A stretch of DNA of 20,609 bases from Actinomycetota bacterium (GCA_005885565.1 VAXK01000164.1:1-20609), one strand, 5' to 3'. Numbered from the stretch's first letter, positions 13,216-20,549 are shown. Made by a program: numbers and translations. Notes: a model not told the origin generated them from the sequence alone.

Positions 13216-13907
13216 GCCTCATTCCTCTTGCCGATCACGACGCAGACCGCGACGAGCGCCGTCCCCGCAAGGAGCCAGGCGACGAGCCCCTCGGGGACCG
13301 GGCCGATGTGGCCGATCGCCCACCCGCCGCGGTCGTCCGGGTGCTTTGCCCACTGGACGTAGGCGACGAGCGAGTCGAGCTGCCGGTCCGAGATCTGCGT
13401 CCTCGGGAAGCGCGGCATGAGGTACGGCCCGATGCGGACCGCTTCGGCGATCTGCGTCGCGCTCGCCTGCTCGAGCGGCGGCACGCGAGCGCCCGTGACG
13501 TAGCCGCCCTCGCCGACCACCTGGTGACAGCCGGCGCAGTGCTCGGTGAAGAGGCGCAGCCCCACGGGGATGCTGCCGCGCTCGGGGTGCGGTCTCGGCA
13601 CCGGGAGGCCCTTCCCGAGGGAAGCGACGTAGGCGACGAGCGCGTCGATCTGCCGCGCCGTGAACGGCGAGCGGCGCCGCGTCGGCTGGTCGCCCGGGCT
13701 CAGAAGCGGCATGTAGCCCGTGCGCAGGTAGAAGTCGGCCGCGATCGCGCCCACGCCGCGGAGCCGCGGCCCTCTCGCCGTGCCGCTGCCTCCCGGTCCG
13801 TGGCAACTGAGGCAGTTCTCCGCATAGAGGCCGCTTCCGGATGGCGCCGCCGCGGCCGCGCCGGGCGCCAGCAGCACAACTGCCGCGACCGCGAGCAGCC
13901 GCCTCAT
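13212..13907 (-). CDS. qcrC: Di-heme cytochrome c subunit of the bc complex
   Basis: 231 residues. A cleavable-looking signal segment (1-20, ending in PGAAAAAP) is followed by two class-I cytochrome c domains: the first with CLSCH (Cys32, Cys35, His36), the second with CAGCH (Cys124, Cys127, His128). YMPLLSPGDQP and LMPRFPRTQIS supply plausible methionine axial ligands. A C-terminal membrane helix (about 207-226) anchors it. This tandem di-heme layout with a C-terminal anchor is the actinobacterial QcrC, which replaces soluble cytochrome c by handing electrons straight to the oxidase. ATG 13907 overlaps the stop of the 122-aa gene (ATGA) and the stop overlaps qcrA. The alternative in-frame extension upstream has no signal-like character. 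Confidence 0.94.
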   Translation of the reverse strand: MRRLLAVAAVVLLAPGAAAAAPSGSGLYAENCLSCHGPGGSGTARGPRLRGVGAIAADFYLRTGYMPLLSPGDQPTRRRSPFTARQIDALVAYVASLGKGLPVPRPHPERGSIPVGLRLFTEHCAGCHQVVGEGGYVTGARVPPLEQASATQIAEAVRIGPYLMPRFPRTQISDRQLDSLVAYVQWAKHPDDRGGWAIGHIGPVPEGLVAWLLAGTALVAVCVVIGKRNEA

Positions 13908-14272
13908 GCCTGCCCGCACGGCGACCACCAGGCCGAGCCGATGCCGTCGAGGAGGATCGCGCCGAGGAAGAGGACGTTCCCGGCCGAGGCGGCAATGGCG
14001 AAGAAGTGGATGCGGCCGAGCGGCGGCGGGTCGTCCTCCTCGAGTTCTCGCGTGCGGACCGCCGTGACGACTGCAGCGGTCTCGGCCGCGAGGGCCACGA
14101 CCGCAGCGGCGGCGGTGATCCCGATCTGCCAGCCGGTGATGCCGAGCCCCCAGCGGCTCCCGCTCGGGTTGCAGCGCGCCGAGGAGAGGAAGAAGAGCGC
14201 CGCGTGCTGGCACGTCCACGCCGCCGCCCCGCCGAGGAGGCCGAACCACTGGAGGAGCTCGAAGCGCCTCAC
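13904..14272 (-). CDS. Unrecognised 122-aa membrane protein inside the ctaCDE-qcrCAB operon
   Basis: Not recognised as a named subunit. The product has three predicted membrane segments (about 8-30, 45-70 and 88-112). A Cys-containing loop reads WTCQHAALFFLSSARCNPSG, then WGLGITGWQIG, followed by a polar ELEEDDPPPLGRIHFF linker and a short WWSPCGQA tail. Three cysteines (near 21, 34 and 119) are notable for so small a protein, but there is no CXXCH. The GTG start overlaps the ctaE stop and the stop overlaps the qcrC ATG, so it is translated in step with both complexes. Plausible roles are an accessory subunit bridging the bc complex and oxidase or an assembly factor; both are inferences from position only. 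Confidence 0.72.
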   Translation of the reverse strand: MRRFELLQWFGLLGGAAAWTCQHAALFFLSSARCNPSGSRWGLGITGWQIGITAAAAVVALAAETAAVVTAVRTRELEEDDPPPLGRIHFFAIAASAGNVLFLGAILLDGIGSAWWSPCGQA

Positions 14273-14865
14273 AGCGACGGCGAAAGCTGGGTGAGGACGA
14301 CGAGGACGGCGAGCGCGTTCACGAAGTGCCAGAAGAACGTCGTCGCCCAGAGGGCCGTGAAGCGGTACCTCGTGAGCCCGGTCGAGAGGCGGAGCAGAAG
14401 CCAGACGTCGAGGAGCAGGCCGACCGCGACGTGCGCGTGGTGCGCGCCGAGGAGCGTGAAGTAGATGGAGCCGTACGCGTGCTCCCCGGGCGAGAACTTC
14501 GCCAGGTCGCCGAGGAAGAGGTGCATCTGGAGGCCGAAGTACGTCGCCTGCGCGGTGAGCGCGAGGGCGAGCGCAAGGCGGGTCGCGCCCAGCCGCCCGG
14601 CCCGCGCCGCCCGGAGCGCGGCCTGCATCGGCACGCTCGTCGCGACGAGGACGGCGGTCAGGATCAGCGGCAGCACGACCTTCGGCTCCGGTGTCCCCGG
14701 CGGAGGCCAGTGCACCGCCTTGAAGCGCAGGTAGTAGTAGGTGCCGAGGAGGGCGCCGAAGAGCATCGCCTCGCTCGCGAGGAAGATCGCCATCCCCCAC
14801 CAGCCGTTCGGGTGGGCGACGGGCCTCGGCCGCGGGGCCCGGCGCGGGAGCGCGTGCTCCGTCAT
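14269..14865 (-). CDS. ctaE: Cytochrome c oxidase subunit III
   Basis: 198 residues with five predicted membrane helices, the short form of subunit III that lacks the first two helices of the mitochondrial type. HPNGWWGMAIFLASEAMLFGALL is the conserved opening (with the Glu in the first helix), and LLGAHHAHVAVGLLLDVWLL followed by ATTFFWHFVNALAVLVV matches the family's HG-hHv and YWHFVD-like segments. ATG 14865 overlaps the ctaD stop (ATGA); the TGA overlaps the GTG of the next gene. Subunit III has no metal centre; it stabilises the oxidase core and proton uptake in studied members. Confidence 0.93.
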   Translation of the reverse strand: MTEHALPRRAPRPRPVAHPNGWWGMAIFLASEAMLFGALLGTYYYLRFKAVHWPPPGTPEPKVVLPLILTAVLVATSVPMQAALRAARAGRLGATRLALALALTAQATYFGLQMHLFLGDLAKFSPGEHAYGSIYFTLLGAHHAHVAVGLLLDVWLLLRLSTGLTRYRFTALWATTFFWHFVNALAVLVVLTQLSPSL

Positions 14866-16769
14866 GCCTCGGCCGGCTCCTGTGCGTGCCAGCCGCCGAG
14901 CGCGAGCACGGCGAGCGCGCCGAAGATCCCGGCCACGACGAAGTGGCCGAGGAGGAGCATGACGAAGAGCACCGTCACGAGGAGCCCGAGCGTGATCGGC
15001 CACCACGACTCCGAGGGCATCTCGAGCACCTCGTCGAGGTAGCCGTCGCGTACCGTCGAGGCGGGCGTCTCGTGCCCCTCCTCGAGGACGAGCTCGCCGG
15101 ACTCGAGCCGGCGCGCGTCCTCGTCCCGGTCGGCGCGGTCCCAGTTCGGATACGGGCTCGTCACCCTCGGGATGACGGCGAAGTTGTAGTGCGGCGGCGG
15201 CGAGGTCGTCGTCCACTCGAGCGTGCCGCCGAAGAACGGGTCGGGGCCGGCGTAGGGACCGCGGAAACGGCTCCACAGGAGGTTGCCGAAGATGAGCAGC
15301 AGGCCGGCGGTGAGGACGAACGCGCCGATCGTCTCGGAGAGGTTGTACGCGCCCCAGCCGAGCCCGCCCTGGTAGGTGTAGACGCGACGCGGCATCCCGA
15401 GCAGGCCGACGATGTGCATCGGGAAGAAGGTGAGCGCCGTCCCCGCGAAGGTGAGCCAGAAGGAGAGCTTCGCCACCAGCTCGTGGTACAGCCGCCCGGT
15501 GACCTTCGGGAACCAGTAGTACATCCCGCCGAGGATCGGGAAGACCGCCGCCCCGAAGATGATGAAGTGGAAGTGGGCGACGACGAAGTACGTGTCCGTC
15601 GTGGCCTGGTCGAACGGGATCGCGGCGAACATGATCCCGGAGAGCCCGCCGATGACGAAGAAGGCGATGAAGCCGCCGATGAAGAGGAGCGGCGCCTTGA
15701 ACTCCGGCCGTCCCATCATCACGGTCACGGTCCAGGCGTAGATCTGGATCGTCGACGGGATGACGACCATCATGCTCGCGGCGGCGAAGAAGACGAGCGT
15801 GACCGTCGGGAGCCCCGTCGTGAACATGTGGTGCGCCCACACGCCGAAGCCGATGAAGGCGACGAGGAGCTCGGCGAGCGCGACGAGCGGGAAGGCGACC
15901 ATCCGGTGCTTCGCGAAGGTCGGGATGATCGACGTCGCGATCCCGAAGGCGGGCAGGACGATGATGTACACCTCCGGGTGGCCGAAGAACCAGAACAGGT
16001 GCTGCCACAGCAGCGCCGAGCCGCCGTGGCCGACGTCGAAGAAATGGAAGCCGAGGCGCCGCTGGAGCTCGAGGAAGACGCAGTCGATCGTCAGCGTCGG
16101 GAGGGCGAAGACGAGCGAGAGCGACACGGCCAGCATGGCGAAGACGAAGAGCGGCATGCGGTTCAGGGACATGCCGGGCGCGCGCAGCTTGAAGATCGTG
16201 ACGATGAAGTTGGTCGCGGCCGCGATCGACGAGATGCCGTTGAAGATCAGCCCGAGCGCGTAGAAGTCGATGTTGAGGCCCGGGTCGAAGCGCTTGAGGG
16301 CGAGCGGCACGTAGTCGAACCAGCCCGCGTCCGGGCCCATGTTCAGGAAGAGACCTGTGTAGATGAGACAGCCGGAGCCGAGGAAGAGCCAGTAGCTGAG
16401 CGCGTTCAGGCGCGGGAAGGCCATGTCCCGCGAGCCGAGCATCAGCGGCACGAGGTAGTTGCCGAACGCGCCGATCGTCATCGGGATGACGAAGAGGAAG
16501 ATCATCGTCACCCCGTGCATGGTCATCACCTGGTCGTAACGGCTCGGCCCCAGCACGTGGGCGTTCGCGCTCGCGAGCTGCGTGCGCATGAGGAGCGCCT
16601 CGACGCCGCCCGCGGCGAAGAAGGCGAGGGTCGTGAAGAAGTAGAGGATCCCGATCCGCTTGTGGTCGACGGTGGTGAGCCAGCCGATCAGGCCGGGGCG
16701 CTCCTCCCAGATCCGGTCGAGCCGGCCGACGCGCTCGCGGGCGCGCGGGCCGAGGACCTCGATCGCCAT
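14862..16769 (-). CDS. ctaD: Cytochrome c oxidase subunit I with C-terminal subunit-IV-like extension
   Basis: 635 residues, A-type heme-copper oxidase catalytic subunit. Visible residues: His85 in MTMHGVTMIF (low-spin heme), His264-Pro-Glu266-Val-Tyr268 in FFGHPEVYII (CuB ligand, D-path Glu, cross-linked Tyr), His313/His314 in VWAHHMFTTG (CuB), Lys358 in GRPEFKAPLLF (K path), and His399/His401 in VVAHFHFIIFG (heme ligands). The GNYLVPLMLGSRDMAFPRLN motif of the D path is present. Typical subunit I is 530-580 residues; the extra tail, after an acidic linker, has PSESWWPITLGLL and two membrane helices and probably replaces a separate subunit IV, for which no gene is seen. Its ATG shares one base with the ctaC stop. 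It reduces O2 to water and pumps protons. Confidence 0.96.
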   Translation of the reverse strand: MAIEVLGPRARERVGRLDRIWEERPGLIGWLTTVDHKRIGILYFFTTLAFFAAGGVEALLMRTQLASANAHVLGPSRYDQVMTMHGVTMIFLFVIPMTIGAFGNYLVPLMLGSRDMAFPRLNALSYWLFLGSGCLIYTGLFLNMGPDAGWFDYVPLALKRFDPGLNIDFYALGLIFNGISSIAAATNFIVTIFKLRAPGMSLNRMPLFVFAMLAVSLSLVFALPTLTIDCVFLELQRRLGFHFFDVGHGGSALLWQHLFWFFGHPEVYIIVLPAFGIATSIIPTFAKHRMVAFPLVALAELLVAFIGFGVWAHHMFTTGLPTVTLVFFAAASMMVVIPSTIQIYAWTVTVMMGRPEFKAPLLFIGGFIAFFVIGGLSGIMFAAIPFDQATTDTYFVVAHFHFIIFGAAVFPILGGMYYWFPKVTGRLYHELVAKLSFWLTFAGTALTFFPMHIVGLLGMPRRVYTYQGGLGWGAYNLSETIGAFVLTAGLLLIFGNLLWSRFRGPYAGPDPFFGGTLEWTTTSPPPHYNFAVIPRVTSPYPNWDRADRDEDARRLESGELVLEEGHETPASTVRDGYLDEVLEMPSESWWPITLGLLVTVLFVMLLLGHFVVAGIFGALAVLALGGWHAQEPAEA

Positions 16770-17641
16770 CAGCGCAGGCCCTCCAGGTAGGCGGCGAGCG
16801 CGCGGTAATCCGCGTCGGAGAGCGGCACGCGCGGCATCCGATTCCCCGGCTTCACGTGCTGCGGGTCGCGGAGCCACTCCTCGAGCGCGGCGCGGTTGTT
16901 CGGCAGGACGAGCGCGGCCAGGGTCGTCCGCGTGCCGAGGTGCGTCAGGTCGGGGCCGACCTTCCCCTGCGCATTCGTGCCACGGATCGTGTGACAGCTC
17001 GCGCACGGGTTCGACAGGAAGACCTGCCGGCCGCGGCGCGCCTGCGGGGTGGCCGGCGCCCGCGCGGGCTTGGCCATGTCGGCGAGCCAGGCCCGGAAGC
17101 GCGCCGGCGGGTCGGCGTAGACCCACATCGCCATGTGTGCGTGCTGGAGCCCGCAGAACTCGGCGCACTGGCCCCGGTAGGCGCCGGGGCGGTCGGCCTC
17201 GAGCAGGATCCGGTTCGGGTGCCCGGGGACGAGGTCGATCTTCCGGTTCAGCTCCGGCACCCAGAAGCTGTGGATCACGTCGGCGGTCGTGCCGACGAGG
17301 TTCACCCGCGTCCGGACCGGGATGTGGATCTCGTTCGCCGTCACCGCCTTCGTCCCCGGATAGCGCACCTCCCAGAACCACTGGTGGCCGACGACGTCGA
17401 TCGCCATCTGGGTGCTCCGCGGGCTCGGCGCGGCCGTCGAGCGCAGGACGAAGACGTCCGCCCAGACGAAGAGCGTGGCGAGGACGACGATCGGCACCGC
17501 GATTCCGAGCCCGAGCACGAGCCCGGTCGCGGCGCGCTCGCCGCCGCCGAACGGCAGCCGGTCGCGGTTCCTGCGCGCCCAGCCGAGGAAGAGGAGCAGG
17601 GCGATGACGCCGAAGCCGATCGCCGCGCCGGTCAGCATCAC
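16769..17641 (-). CDS. ctaC: Cytochrome c oxidase subunit II with fused cytochrome c (caa3 type), main reading frame
   Basis: The uninterrupted frame gives 290 residues from GTG 17641. Two membrane helices (about 4-20 and 39-66) precede the cupredoxin domain with all CuA ligands: His124 in IHSFWVPEL, then Cys159, Glu161, Cys163, His167 and Met170 in GQCAEFCGLQHAHM. Residues ~200-290 are a cytochrome c domain with CASCH (Cys212, Cys215, His216) and NRMPRVPLSD, holding the likely Met ligand. This GTG is probably not the real start: it lies inside the first helix, has no Shine-Dalgarno, and the in-frame codons before it continue as protein (ESHAERRIDTLWWV). A lipoprotein leader lies further upstream in another frame (see 17642-17774). 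First gene of the operon; accepts electrons and passes them via CuA to CtaD. Confidence 0.93.
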   Translation of the reverse strand: MMLTGAAIGFGVIALLLFLGWARRNRDRLPFGGGERAATGLVLGLGIAVPIVVLATLFVWADVFVLRSTAAPSPRSTQMAIDVVGHQWFWEVRYPGTKAVTANEIHIPVRTRVNLVGTTADVIHSFWVPELNRKIDLVPGHPNRILLEADRPGAYRGQCAEFCGLQHAHMAMWVYADPPARFRAWLADMAKPARAPATPQARRGRQVFLSNPCASCHTIRGTNAQGKVGPDLTHLGTRTTLAALVLPNNRAALEEWLRDPQHVKPGNRMPRVPLSDADYRALAAYLEGLR

Positions 17642-17774
17642 CCACCAGAGCGTGTCGATCCGCCGCTCGGCGTGGCTCTCCGGGTGTCTGCTTGCCCCCG
17701 CTCCCGCAGCCCGTGAGCGCGAGCGGAAAGAGCGCCGCGATGGTGACCGGCCAAGAGCGACGGCGAGTGTTCAG
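17642..17774 (-). other. ctaC: 5' part of ctaC: lipoprotein leader with CTG start and apparent one-base frameshift
   Basis: On the minus strand a perfect AGGAGG (17782-17787) sits 7 nt before a CTG at 17774. Reading from it gives L/M-NTRRRSWPVTIAALFPLALTGC, a textbook lipoprotein signal with lipobox LTGC. This frame (2) and the CtaC frame (1) differ by one base. Dropping one G from the G5 run at 17695-17699, directly after the lipobox, joins them into GCGSGASRHPESHAERRIDTLWWVMLT in two readable halves and restores a normal subunit II N-terminus. No ATG, GTG or TTG exists in frame between the upstream stop and the lipobox. Whether the extra base is an assembly error or real cannot be told here. 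Confidence 0.6.
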
Positions 17775-17840
17775 GGGGTGCCCTCCTGGATCAGCCTCCG
17801 AGGTGCCCGCGCGTCAGACTCGTAAACGCGGGCGGAGTCC

Positions 17841-17861
17841 GGCCGGTCGGCCGAACCGGCC
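17841..17861. repeat. Inverted repeat, 7-bp arms and 7-nt loop
   Basis: GGCCGGT (17841-17847) pairs with ACCGGCC (17855-17861). It lies between the modC stop and the ctaC leader, about 65 bp before the ctaC start. It could terminate modABC transcripts or act in the ctaC leader; no T-run follows, so an intrinsic terminator is not supported. Confidence 0.35.
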
Positions 17862-17890
17862 ACGTCCCGTGCGGCGGAGCCGACCCCGAA

Positions 17891-17916
17891 CGGTGCCAGG
17901 CACGTGCCTGGCACCG
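17891..17916. repeat. Perfect 26-bp palindrome (GGTGCCAGGCACC-type element), copy 1
   Basis: The left arm CGGTGCCAGGCAC is exactly mirrored by GTGCCTGGCACCG. Each half is close to a smaller palindrome, GGTGCC-A-GGCACC, so the element is a back-to-back pair sharing a CACGTG centre. A near-identical copy lies 88 bp away at 17979-18004. Seen directly; function unknown. Confidence 0.6.
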
Positions 17917-17978
17917 ATGTCGACGCTCGGCCATTTCAAGCCGAACTCGCCGCTTTGCAGGCCGACGGGCGGAGCGCG

Positions 17979-18004
17979 CGGTGCCAGGCACGTGCCTGTC
18001 ACCG
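17979..18004. repeat. 26-bp palindrome copy 2 (one mismatch), overlapping the modC stop
   Basis: Same left arm CGGTGCCAGGCAC as the copy at 17891-17916; the right arm is GTGCCTGTCACCG with one base changed. The change T at 17999 creates the minus-strand TGA (18001-17999) that ends modC. The 88-bp direct spacing of the two copies suggests a duplicated extragenic element. Confidence 0.6.
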
Positions 18005-19060
18005 ACGTTCGGCCGGCCACGTCCGAAGGGGCGAGCGCGGGAGGAGCCGCGTCGCCGTCGCCTTGAAGCTCGCGACGACGGGCAGGCCGACGGCGAGCCC
18101 GAGCCGCTCGGCGGAGGCGGCCGTGACCTCCGCGGTGAGCTCGCCGACCCGCACGCGGACGCGGTTCCCGACCGGCGCGAGCGAGACCACGGGCCCGCGC
18201 AGGTGGTTCAGCGCCGAGTCGTCGGCCGGCACGAGGCCGAGCGAGACCTCCCACGGGTAGACGAGGACGCTCACCGGTCCACTCGCCTCGTCGGTGGAGT
18301 AGACCGTCCCGCCGCTCTCCAGGCGCACCTCGGTGAGACCGTCCCGCGCGAACCGCGCGACGCCGTCGACGAGCGTGCCGCCGGCCAGGCTCGCGACGAA
18401 GCCGTCGGCCGGCGAGGCGACGAGGTCGGCGGGCGACGCGACCTGCCGCAGCTCGCCGTCGACGAGCACGCCGACCCGATCGGCGAGTGCGGCCGCGTCC
18501 TCGAAGTCGTGCGTGACGAGGAGCGCCGGCAGCCCGAGCTCGCGCAACAGCTCACCGAGCTCGGCCCGGACGACAACCCGGGTGTGGGCGTCGAGCGACG
18601 CCGTCGGCTCGTCCAACAGGAACGCCTTGGGCTCACGCGCGAGCGCGCGCGCCAACGCGACCCGCTGCCGCTCCCCGCCCGAGAGCTCACGCGGGCGCGC
18701 GCGCGCGAGGTGGCGGATGCCGAAGCGATCGAGGAGCTCACCCACCCGCCCGCGCCCGCCGAAGGCGACGTTGCGCTCGACGCTCAGGTGCGGGAAGAGC
18801 GCGTAGTCCTGGAAGACGAGCCCGACGGAGCGCTCCTCGGGTCGCAGGTCGACCCGCCCGGCCGAGTCGAACCACGTCTCGCCGTCACACTCCACGCGGC
18901 CTCGCTCTGGTCGCACGAGCCCGGCGATTGCCCGCAGCACCGTCGTCTTCCCCGCGCCCGATGGGCCGACGAGCGCGACGGTCTCGCGGCCGACGTCGAG
19001 CGCTAGGCCGACGTCGAAGCCGCGGGCCGGAACGGTGAGATCGACGCGGAGCGCGACCAT
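17999..19060 (-). CDS. modC: Molybdate ABC transporter ATP-binding protein
   Basis: 353 residues. Nucleotide-binding domain: Walker A GPSGAGKTT (32-40), Q-loop LVFQDYALFPHLSV, signature LSGGERQR (126-133), Walker B FLLDEPTASLD (147-157), and switch His184 in LVTHDFEDAA. The C-terminal third is the extension with a TOBE-like fold (SALNHLRGPVVSLAPVGNRVRVRVG, ending AVGLPVVASFKATATRLLPR), which binds oxyanion in ModC. ATG 19060 gives the normal MVALRVDLTVPARGFDV opening, and overlaps the 3' end of modB by 58 nt. The final ~10 residues after the TOBE domain (SPLRTWPAERR) read through to a stop that lies inside a palindromic repeat, so the native end may have been altered. Substrate assignment (molybdate, possibly tungstate) rests on gene order. 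Confidence 0.93.
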   Translation of the reverse strand: MVALRVDLTVPARGFDVGLALDVGRETVALVGPSGAGKTTVLRAIAGLVRPERGRVECDGETWFDSAGRVDLRPEERSVGLVFQDYALFPHLSVERNVAFGGRGRVGELLDRFGIRHLARARPRELSGGERQRVALARALAREPKAFLLDEPTASLDAHTRVVVRAELGELLRELGLPALLVTHDFEDAAALADRVGVLVDGELRQVASPADLVASPADGFVASLAGGTLVDGVARFARDGLTEVRLESGGTVYSTDEASGPVSVLVYPWEVSLGLVPADDSALNHLRGPVVSLAPVGNRVRVRVGELTAEVTAASAERLGLAVGLPVVASFKATATRLLPRSPLRTWPAERR

Positions 19061-19827
19061 GCGGGCGCGAGCTTGAGCAGGAGCAGGAGGACAGCGCCGA
19101 CGAGGACGAAGAGCGTCCCGATCGCGAGCGCGACGTCGAAGTTCGCCTCGAACTGCGCGTAGACGGCGAGCGGCAGCGTCTGCGTGACGCCCTGGAGGCT
19201 GCCGGCGAAGATGATCGTCGCGCCGAACTCGCCCAGGCCGCGCGCGAGCGCGAGCGCCGAGCCGGCGGCGAGCCCGCCGGCGGCGAGCGGCAAGGCGACG
19301 CGGAAGAAGACCCGCGCCGGCCCGGCGCCGAGCGTGCGCGCGGCGGCCAGGAGGTCGTCGTCCACCGCCTCGAAGGCAGCCACTCCCCCGCGCACGTAGA
19401 ACGGGCTCTCGACGAACGCAACGGCGAGGACGACCGCGGCCTGCGTGAACCCGACCGTGATCCCGAGCGCGTGCAGCGTCCCGCCGAGGAGCTGGTAGCG
19501 CCCGAACGCCGCGAGGAGCGCGACCCCGGCCACCGCCGGCGGCAGGACGAGCGGCAGCTCCACGAGCGTGAGCACGGCCGACCGCCCGGGGAAGCGGCGC
19601 CGCGCGAGCACGTACGCGGCCGGGGTGCCGACGGCCAGCACGCATGCATGCGCGATCAGGCTCGTCTTCACGCTGACGACGAGCGCATCCCGGAAGACGG
19701 AGCTGCCGGCGGCGTGGAACAACGAGCTCGGCGGCACACGGAGGAAGAGCGCGAGCAGCGGCAGCACCAGGAAGGCCGCCGCGACGGCGGTCGCGAGCGC
19801 CGCCACGCCCACGGCAGCGACTCTCAC
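19003..19827 (-). CDS. modB: Molybdate ABC transporter permease
   Basis: 274 residues, six predicted membrane helices. The coupling-loop EAA motif is visible as AARTLGAGPARVFFRVALPLAAGG with a preceding VESPFYVRGGVAAFEAVDDDLL, both characteristic of ModB; GLGEFGATIIFAGSLQGVTQTLPLAVY is the conserved C-terminal section of molybdate permeases. The GTG start at 19827 overlaps the modA TGA by 4 nt. The last 19 residues (SRSASISPFRPAASTSA and neighbours) are hydrophilic and unlike the family; they are encoded where the gene overlaps modC by 58 nt, so the frame seems to have lost an earlier stop. It forms the membrane channel for the oxyanion delivered by ModA. Confidence 0.93.
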   Translation of the reverse strand: MRVAAVGVAALATAVAAAFLVLPLLALFLRVPPSSLFHAAGSSVFRDALVVSVKTSLIAHACVLAVGTPAAYVLARRRFPGRSAVLTLVELPLVLPPAVAGVALLAAFGRYQLLGGTLHALGITVGFTQAAVVLAVAFVESPFYVRGGVAAFEAVDDDLLAAARTLGAGPARVFFRVALPLAAGGLAAGSALALARGLGEFGATIIFAGSLQGVTQTLPLAVYAQFEANFDVALAIGTLFVLVGAVLLLLLKLAPAWSRSASISPFRPAASTSA

Positions 19828-20549
19828 CGCGGCAGCCCGAACCCGGCGCGCCGCAGCGCGAGCCGGCCTCGCTTCGAGAGCACGCGCGCGACGAAGGCCC
19901 GTGCCGCTGCGGCCCGCTTCGTCGAGCGGACGACCGCGATCTCGTACCGGATCGGCGGTTGAGCCCAGGCGGGCAGGCCCACGGTCTTCACCCGCCCGGC
20001 AACCGGCCGCGCGTCGGTGACGTAGACGAACCCGGCGTCGGCCTCCCCGAGCGCGACCTTCGCGACGATCCCCTTCACGTCGGTCTCCTGGCTGACGACG
20101 TTCGCGAGCACCGCCGACGTGATCCCGAGCGTGTCGAGGATCTGCCGCGTGTACGAGCCGATCGGAACCGAACCGTCTCCGATCACGACCTTCACGCCGC
20201 GCCGGCGCAGGTCGTAGACCGACCGGATCCGCGCGGGGTTCGCCTTCGGGACGAGCACGACGAGCCGGTTCGTCGCGAACGTCTGCGGCTTCCGCAGCAG
20301 GCCCTGGCGGTAGAGGAGCTCCGGGTACTTCGGGCCGGCGGCGGCGTACACGTCCGCCGGCGCGCCCTGCTGGAGCTGGAGGGCAAGCTGGTCGGAGCCC
20401 GCGAAGCTGTAGCGCGGCGCCCGGTCGATGCTCGGGAACACGCCCGTCAGCGACGCGGCCGCGAAGACGGTGATCCCACCGCCCGCCGATGTCGCCGCCG
20501 GCACGGCGAGCGCCGTCGCGGCTGCGAGCGCGAGGACGAGCTTCCTCAC
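19824..20549 (-). CDS. modA: Molybdate-binding periplasmic/extracellular protein
   Basis: 241 residues with an N-terminal signal segment (1-22, MRKLVLALAAATALAVPAA) lacking a lipobox Cys. The mature protein opens ITVFAAASLTGVFPSID, the ModA oxyanion-binding start (AAASL with the ligand Ser). It continues with SFAGSDQLALQLQQGAPADVYAAA, another binding-loop signature, and VSQETDVKGIVAKVALGEADAGFVYVTD, the conserved ModA C-lobe. The start is GTG 20549, overlapping the stop of the upstream TOBE gene (GTGA). ModA captures molybdate or tungstate outside the membrane for ModBC. In this signal without lipidation the protein may be free or held by the permease; no anchor is seen. Confidence 0.94.
   Translation of the reverse strand: MRKLVLALAAATALAVPAATSAGGGITVFAAASLTGVFPSIDRAPRYSFAGSDQLALQLQQGAPADVYAAAGPKYPELLYRQGLLRKPQTFATNRLVVLVPKANPARIRSVYDLRRRGVKVVIGDGSVPIGSYTRQILDTLGITSAVLANVVSQETDVKGIVAKVALGEADAGFVYVTDARPVAGRVKTVGLPAWAQPPIRYEIAVVRSTKRAAAARAFVARVLSKRGRLALRRAGFGLPR

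Noticed and set aside
14886..16790. 634-codon plus-strand frame antisense to ctaD
   Set aside because: Same charged low-complexity pattern; ctaD on the other strand has every heme and copper ligand in place.
17775..18004. Intrinsic terminators at the palindromes after modC
   Set aside because: Stems are strong but no T-run follows on either strand, so they are listed as repeats only.
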